A stretch of 64,000 nt of DNA, taken from positions 2,825,935-2,889,934 of the forward strand of contig JAQFVV010012512.1 of NCBI GenBank assembly GCA_028023455.1. The letters are read 5' to 3'. The position numbers and the translations under genes were made by a program. Origin of the DNA: Epiperipatus broadwayi (Eukaryota > Onychophora > Udeonychophora > Euonychophora > Peripatidae). Below are positions 60,199-64,000 of the stretch, piece by piece. The notes below the pieces were generated by a model that worked only from the letters and a program-made list of their open reading frames with translations, made no database searches and was not told the DNA's origin. The first letter of the stretch is position 1. Every line of letters begins with the position of its first letter.

Positions 60199-62790
60199 TT
60201 AATGAGATTTTTGTTGTTGTAATTTGGATGCCAAATGTTGTAAATTGCGTTCATAAGTCGTAATTTTAAGCAATGCACATGCTGCGCTGGATTCATCAGT
60301 CAGCTTATTTCTATAACTATCTTTTATAAAGTTTATTTCAGAAAATAATGACTTGCAAGCATAAGTTGAGGAGGAAATAGACAGTACACCAGTTGCTAGT
60401 TTTTTTTAAACAGTTAAAGGTTTTGGGAATGGCTTTCGAAGTTCTTCTCATTTCATATTCTGTGTTATTTTCAATTGTGTCCAATAACCGATCATTTTTA
60501 ATTGCTTCCAAGTCCTTTCTTAAATCGATAAATTTTGGTTTCCATATGGAACTACGCTGAAATTCAATTAATTGCATTTCTAAATCTTCCAAGTTGAGTT
60601 ACTCAAAAATTTCTATATTGAGTTCATCTAATCCGATGGTATCAGGATATAAAATAAATTTCGATGTTTCAGCAATTTGCCTGAAATCTTAAAACCTTGA
60701 AAAAAAATTCATTGCTTATCACCTGAATTACTGCAGAAAATTCTTATGTTATTTTAACTTGATCTGGTTTTTCATGAGTTTTTATATCTAAGAATATTTT
60801 TTGTATTTGAGAAATACCTAAATGTGTTAGAACGTTGCGGTTGAAAACTTGCAATTTAACTGCAAATGCTTCAATTAAATCGAACATAACAATAACTGCC
60901 TTATTAATATCTTGCAACTTAACATTTAATTCACTCAAAATGTGAGCATAAGTCAGTGAAAAACATTAATTTGCAAAGCCATTCAACATCCAATAACCGA
61001 CTATATTTTTCCATATTTTTTTTCATTATGAAAAAAAAGTCCATGAATCTTTGGAAAACTTTTCCAGACTTAACCATCAAACATTGTTGTACATAAGTAA
61101 ACCATTATAGATTGAGTTTACCTCATGCAGTAATTCCAAAAATTTTCTTTTATTTAAAGTGCATCCAGATATAAAATTTACCACTTTTGTTACAACACTC
61201 ATAATATCTTCCAGAGACTTGAAACTAGTCTTGGCTCATAAAACTTGCTGGTGTATAATAAAGTGAAAACCAAGAACTGAATGTTCAATTTGTTTGTTGA
61301 ATAAATTGAGGAAAACATTTTCCTTTCCAATCATACTACAAGCAACATCAGTAGTAATTGATACAATTTTGTTTAAGTCATTTTTTTTTCTGTAAGTGCA
61401 TTTACAACTGCGTTGCAAATATCCACCCTTTTGTTATTGTTGCTAACAATGTTATATTAATCAATTCCTCTCTAATATGATTCCCACCACAATAACGAAT
61501 GAAAATTGTTAAACGAGCTGATACAGTTATAACAGTATTTTCATCAAAACAGAGAGACACAAAGTCAGAAGAATTTATATCCGTTTTTTTTTTTTTGCTG
61601 GTAAGTTATATTTTTAGCTATGTCCAGAATTCTGTCTTTTATAATGTTCCTAGCCAAAGGCAAATCCTTTATTCTCTGAATAATCTTTTCCTTGTTTTCA
61701 AAGTCTTCAAAGAAAACAGGTGCACATTTCAACCATGTTCCCTTTACATATTCCCAGTCACTAAAAGGTTTTCCGCATTTAGCAATGTGGGCTATAAGGT
61801 TAATTTTCGATAACAAGAAATATAATTGGATTAAAAAACTAGAAGATTATTGGTATAAATACTATTATAAATGTATAAATTATCTGCCAAAAAAAAAAAA
61901 AAAAACAAATTGAAAAAAGATGGGGTGGATTTTTTCCTACTGTATGTAAAATATGGAATAGTGTTTATTATTAAAAAATATTTGTTAGTTATCTTGTAAG
62001 GTAGAAAAAAAGAAAAAAATGTTTTTGTTAATATTTAAATATTTATTTTATTTTTTATTTTTCTGTTAATAAAGTTATTTTACTTAAAAAAAAAAAAAAA
62101 ACTAGAAGCATTTTTGTTTTCCTGAAGGTTTGCGATGATGGTGTTCTAATTGTATTTTTATATTGAACTATGTCCATCATCTAATATGCATACTGAATGT
62201 CTTTAGAAAAATTTAACTTTATTTAATATAATTCAGCGAAGTTTTTATTTATATGTAAATTGTTAATTTTAATAATTATATATATAAAAGATAAAAACGA
62301 TGATTTGTATATGATGGCATTATTTAATAATTGCGAACAACTAGTAAGTAAACAGGACTAACCTGTTTGATGTGATATTACTAACAGTTGAATGTATTTG
62401 GAATATTTAAATAAAGTTAAATTTTTCTAAAGACATTCAATACGCATATTAGATGATGAAAATAGTCCAATATAAAAATGCAACTAGAAGCGGTTATATT
62501 TGAAGAACTGCTGATAAATTTTATTAGGGATGCTGACTGCATATTCTTGTTTTTAACTGCCTGAGCAATAAATTCCATTTCTTCTTCCTTGCGTTTCTCA
62601 AGGAGCAACTTATGATTTGTTTCATAATGCCTTTTTACTGAGAATGTCCTGCATACAACTGTCCCGGAACATAAAACGCACACCGCTTTATTTCCTTTAT
62701 TAATCATCCCATACTCATGAGTCCATCAACTTTGGAATTCTCTGCTGCTTGTTTTTAATAGTAGTTTTTGTTTTTTATTTTCACTAGCCA
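60199..62790 (-). pseudogene. hAT transposase with BED zinc finger, multiply broken
   Basis: From an ATG at 62,790 the protein starts MASENKKQK, meets a TGA, then shows a BED-type finger (AVCVLCSGTV, then SVKRHYETNHK; C-x2-C and H-x4-H) and a Lys/Glu helix. After a disrupted stretch come WLKCAPVFFEDFENKEK with AHIAKCGKPFSDWEYVKGT (61,816-61,565), ITTDVACSMIGKEN (catalytic core, 61,418-61,236), LQDINKAVIVMFDLIEAF (60,938 on) and LEMQLIEFQRSSIWKPKF (60,592 on). The end is CKSLFSEINFIKDSYRNKLT with KITTYERNLQHL, the conserved hAT dimerisation region (about 60,360-60,210). The order and motifs match the hAT proteins often annotated as GTF2IRD2-like or ZBED-like. At least five stops or frameshifts and an internal inverted duplication make it inactive. 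Confidence 0.82.
62154..62477. repeat. Inverted duplication inside the hAT transposase
   Basis: Arm 62,154-62,228 is the reverse complement of 62,403-62,477 with about five mismatches in 75 bases (shared core CTTTAGAAAAATTTAACTTT). The 174-base middle is unrelated AT-rich DNA. It falls just after the BED finger and interrupts the reading frame. Confidence 0.88.
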
Positions 62791-63777
62791 TGTTGGATAA
62801 AAACAGAAAAAATTTATGAAAATTGATAACGAAAATATTTCTTTAAATATTTCATAAATCTTCGCTTTAATGTATGTTTAAATTAATTACCTTTAAAATT
62901 CAACTACAAAGCAATAGTATTACGCAGTGCACAGGCGCAATATTAATATTCTTGTCACAACCAAATTTCAAACTCAACTGAGTACTCTACACGCACTCTA
63001 TCTGTATTGACACGTCCCACTCGTGTCGTATCGCAAAGTATAATCAGGATAAGAAATAAGCAAATTTAAAGAACGTTCAATTAATAACCAGAAGGCTGAC
63101 AGATTATTATAAATATAAAACTTATGAAAGAATAATCCAATGCACGGGAATTAATCAACAAAAATGGGAGCAACTTGTTAAATTATGAACAAAATACCAA
63201 TTAAAAAAAAACTTCTGTCACATAACATAATTTATGTACTTGCCACGCGAATTTTCGGTCTCGTTTTCTGAGAATGTGTTCTTTGTCTGCTCGCATCTCT
63301 CCCCCTTTGAATAGAAAGTTTCTATCATATCACAATTACAACGTTACTATTCGAAAATTTTTGTTTGGCCGTTTGTTCAAATTTAGTATTCTATGGCTAA
63401 ATAGCGCCTTGAATTTTTGAAATCTTGCATTTTTCGTTGTAAAATGAGGATACAATTTGAAAATCGATAGAGTGCCAGAAAAATTTTCATACGTGCCACC
63501 TGTGACACGCGTGCTATATGCAATAATTATTTGAATTACGTCTATATATCTATTCATATTTATTTTTTCACACTTTGTAAACAATATGTTATCGACATTT
63601 TCTTTTTAATCCTATCGGATATAAATTCTGATCAAAGTTTAGTTCAACATTTCCAATAGTTAAGTTCATTGTGAGTACGATTTTAAGCAACCCTTACAGT
63701 ATATTAGCACAGCTTCGTTTATTTTCCTTTAGTTATTTTTTTCAATTTGCAATATTTTTACGGTTGTCATCAATTAG

Positions 63778-63955
63778 ACCCCCCCGCACTCCGACGGATG
63801 TCACTGTTTCCATGCACAATCACAGAAATGTACTGCTCACGTGGCCTATAGAACAGTTCTGTTCATATTGGCCGCTAAGCAGCTTCTGTGGTGGGCGGTA
63901 CTATCGCACACTTAACAGATCGCTACAGTATGATATGAGGGTGTGTAGACTTTAA
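63778..63955 (+). CDS. Candidate exon with fibronectin-III-like start
   Basis: After a pyrimidine-rich stretch and CAATTAG (63,771-63,777) one frame gives RPPRTPTDVTVSMHNHRN and then VLLTWP. This is the A-B strand pattern of a fibronectin type III domain (P.P.dV.v......v.L.W.P). The segment is much richer in G and C than anything nearby. After the Trp-Pro the frame no longer resembles the domain (Cys- and Arg-rich) and stops at TAA 63,953-63,955, so the exon may end earlier at a donor I cannot fix, or the likeness may be chance. Cell-adhesion receptors of the Dscam/sidekick kind carry such repeats, but no gene is claimed. Confidence 0.25.
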
Positions 63956-64000
63956 GTTGTCCTAAGACTTTGCATGTATATTTGAAGTACTTATTTTTTA

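Larger units (their letters stand above)
59978..63516 (-). mobile_element. hAT-superfamily DNA transposon, decayed
   Basis: The left end CAGCGGTGGCGAACC (59,978-59,992) is a typical hAT terminal inverted repeat, followed by subterminal GCGTGCC motifs (60,003 and 60,044). The far end has matching subterminal motifs (CGTGCCACCTGTGACACGCG, 63,492-63,511) but the terminal repeat itself is absent, so that end is truncated or mutated, and no 8-bp target duplication can be shown. Inside, a broken transposase gene lies on the minus strand. About 3.5 kb is within the normal size range for the superfamily. Confidence 0.82.

Overview
The window looks like a gene-poor, strongly AT-rich piece of an animal (probably invertebrate) nuclear genome. 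This rests on four things: intron-style exon remnants, no operons or ribosome binding sites, many (TA)n and tetranucleotide microsatellites, and a typical metazoan mix of transposons. The mix comprises RTE-type non-LTR elements, Ty3/Gypsy LTR elements, Penelope-like elements (PLE) with a GIY-YIG nuclease, a hAT element and a pogo/Tigger-like element. I cannot name the species. No rRNA, tRNA or CRISPR array was recognised.

Layout. 1-16.3 kb is mostly noncoding. It holds a possible first coding exon with an upstream TATA box on the minus strand (about 1.9-2.4 kb), a small Penelope-like 3' remnant in a perfect inverted repeat (3.6-3.8 kb), one copy of dispersed repeat family B (5.0 kb), a cysteine-rich terminal exon with a close poly(A) signal (7.72-7.88 kb), and an exon-like unknown ORF (10.46 kb). 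16.34-29.97 kb is one decayed Gypsy element with about 1.9 kb LTRs. Its leader carries a solo-LTR-like insert and a nearly intact RTE element, and its gag-pol is full of breaks.

31.64-45.38 kb is a pair of copies of an unclassified TGT...ACA element (family A) in opposite orientation. The first copy is split by a Tigger-like element and by a 7.6 kb block. That block contains a 3.8 kb palindrome of two head-to-head Penelope-like elements, a third Penelope-like fragment with its own inverted 3' ends, and an unclassified segment with tandem repeats. 45.4-49.8 kb is noncoding with a recent 251 bp tandem duplication. 49.8-58.2 kb holds a second RTE copy and a minus-strand gag-like coiled-coil pseudogene with a family B repeat where its 5' LTR would lie. 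58.3-59.0 kb is simple repeat. 59.98-63.5 kb is a decayed hAT element on the minus strand. The last 200 bases are GC-richer and hold a short fibronectin-III-like reading frame.

How the parts fit together. The coding content is almost entirely retroelement and transposon enzymes, all disabled. Two themes recur. First, elements with TG...CA ends sit in (TA)n runs, giving repeated ACA-(TA)n-TGT junctions. Second, Penelope-like copies are always found as head-to-head inverted structures of different sizes; in the largest, both arms share the same disabling mutations. The possible host exons are short and need transcript evidence.
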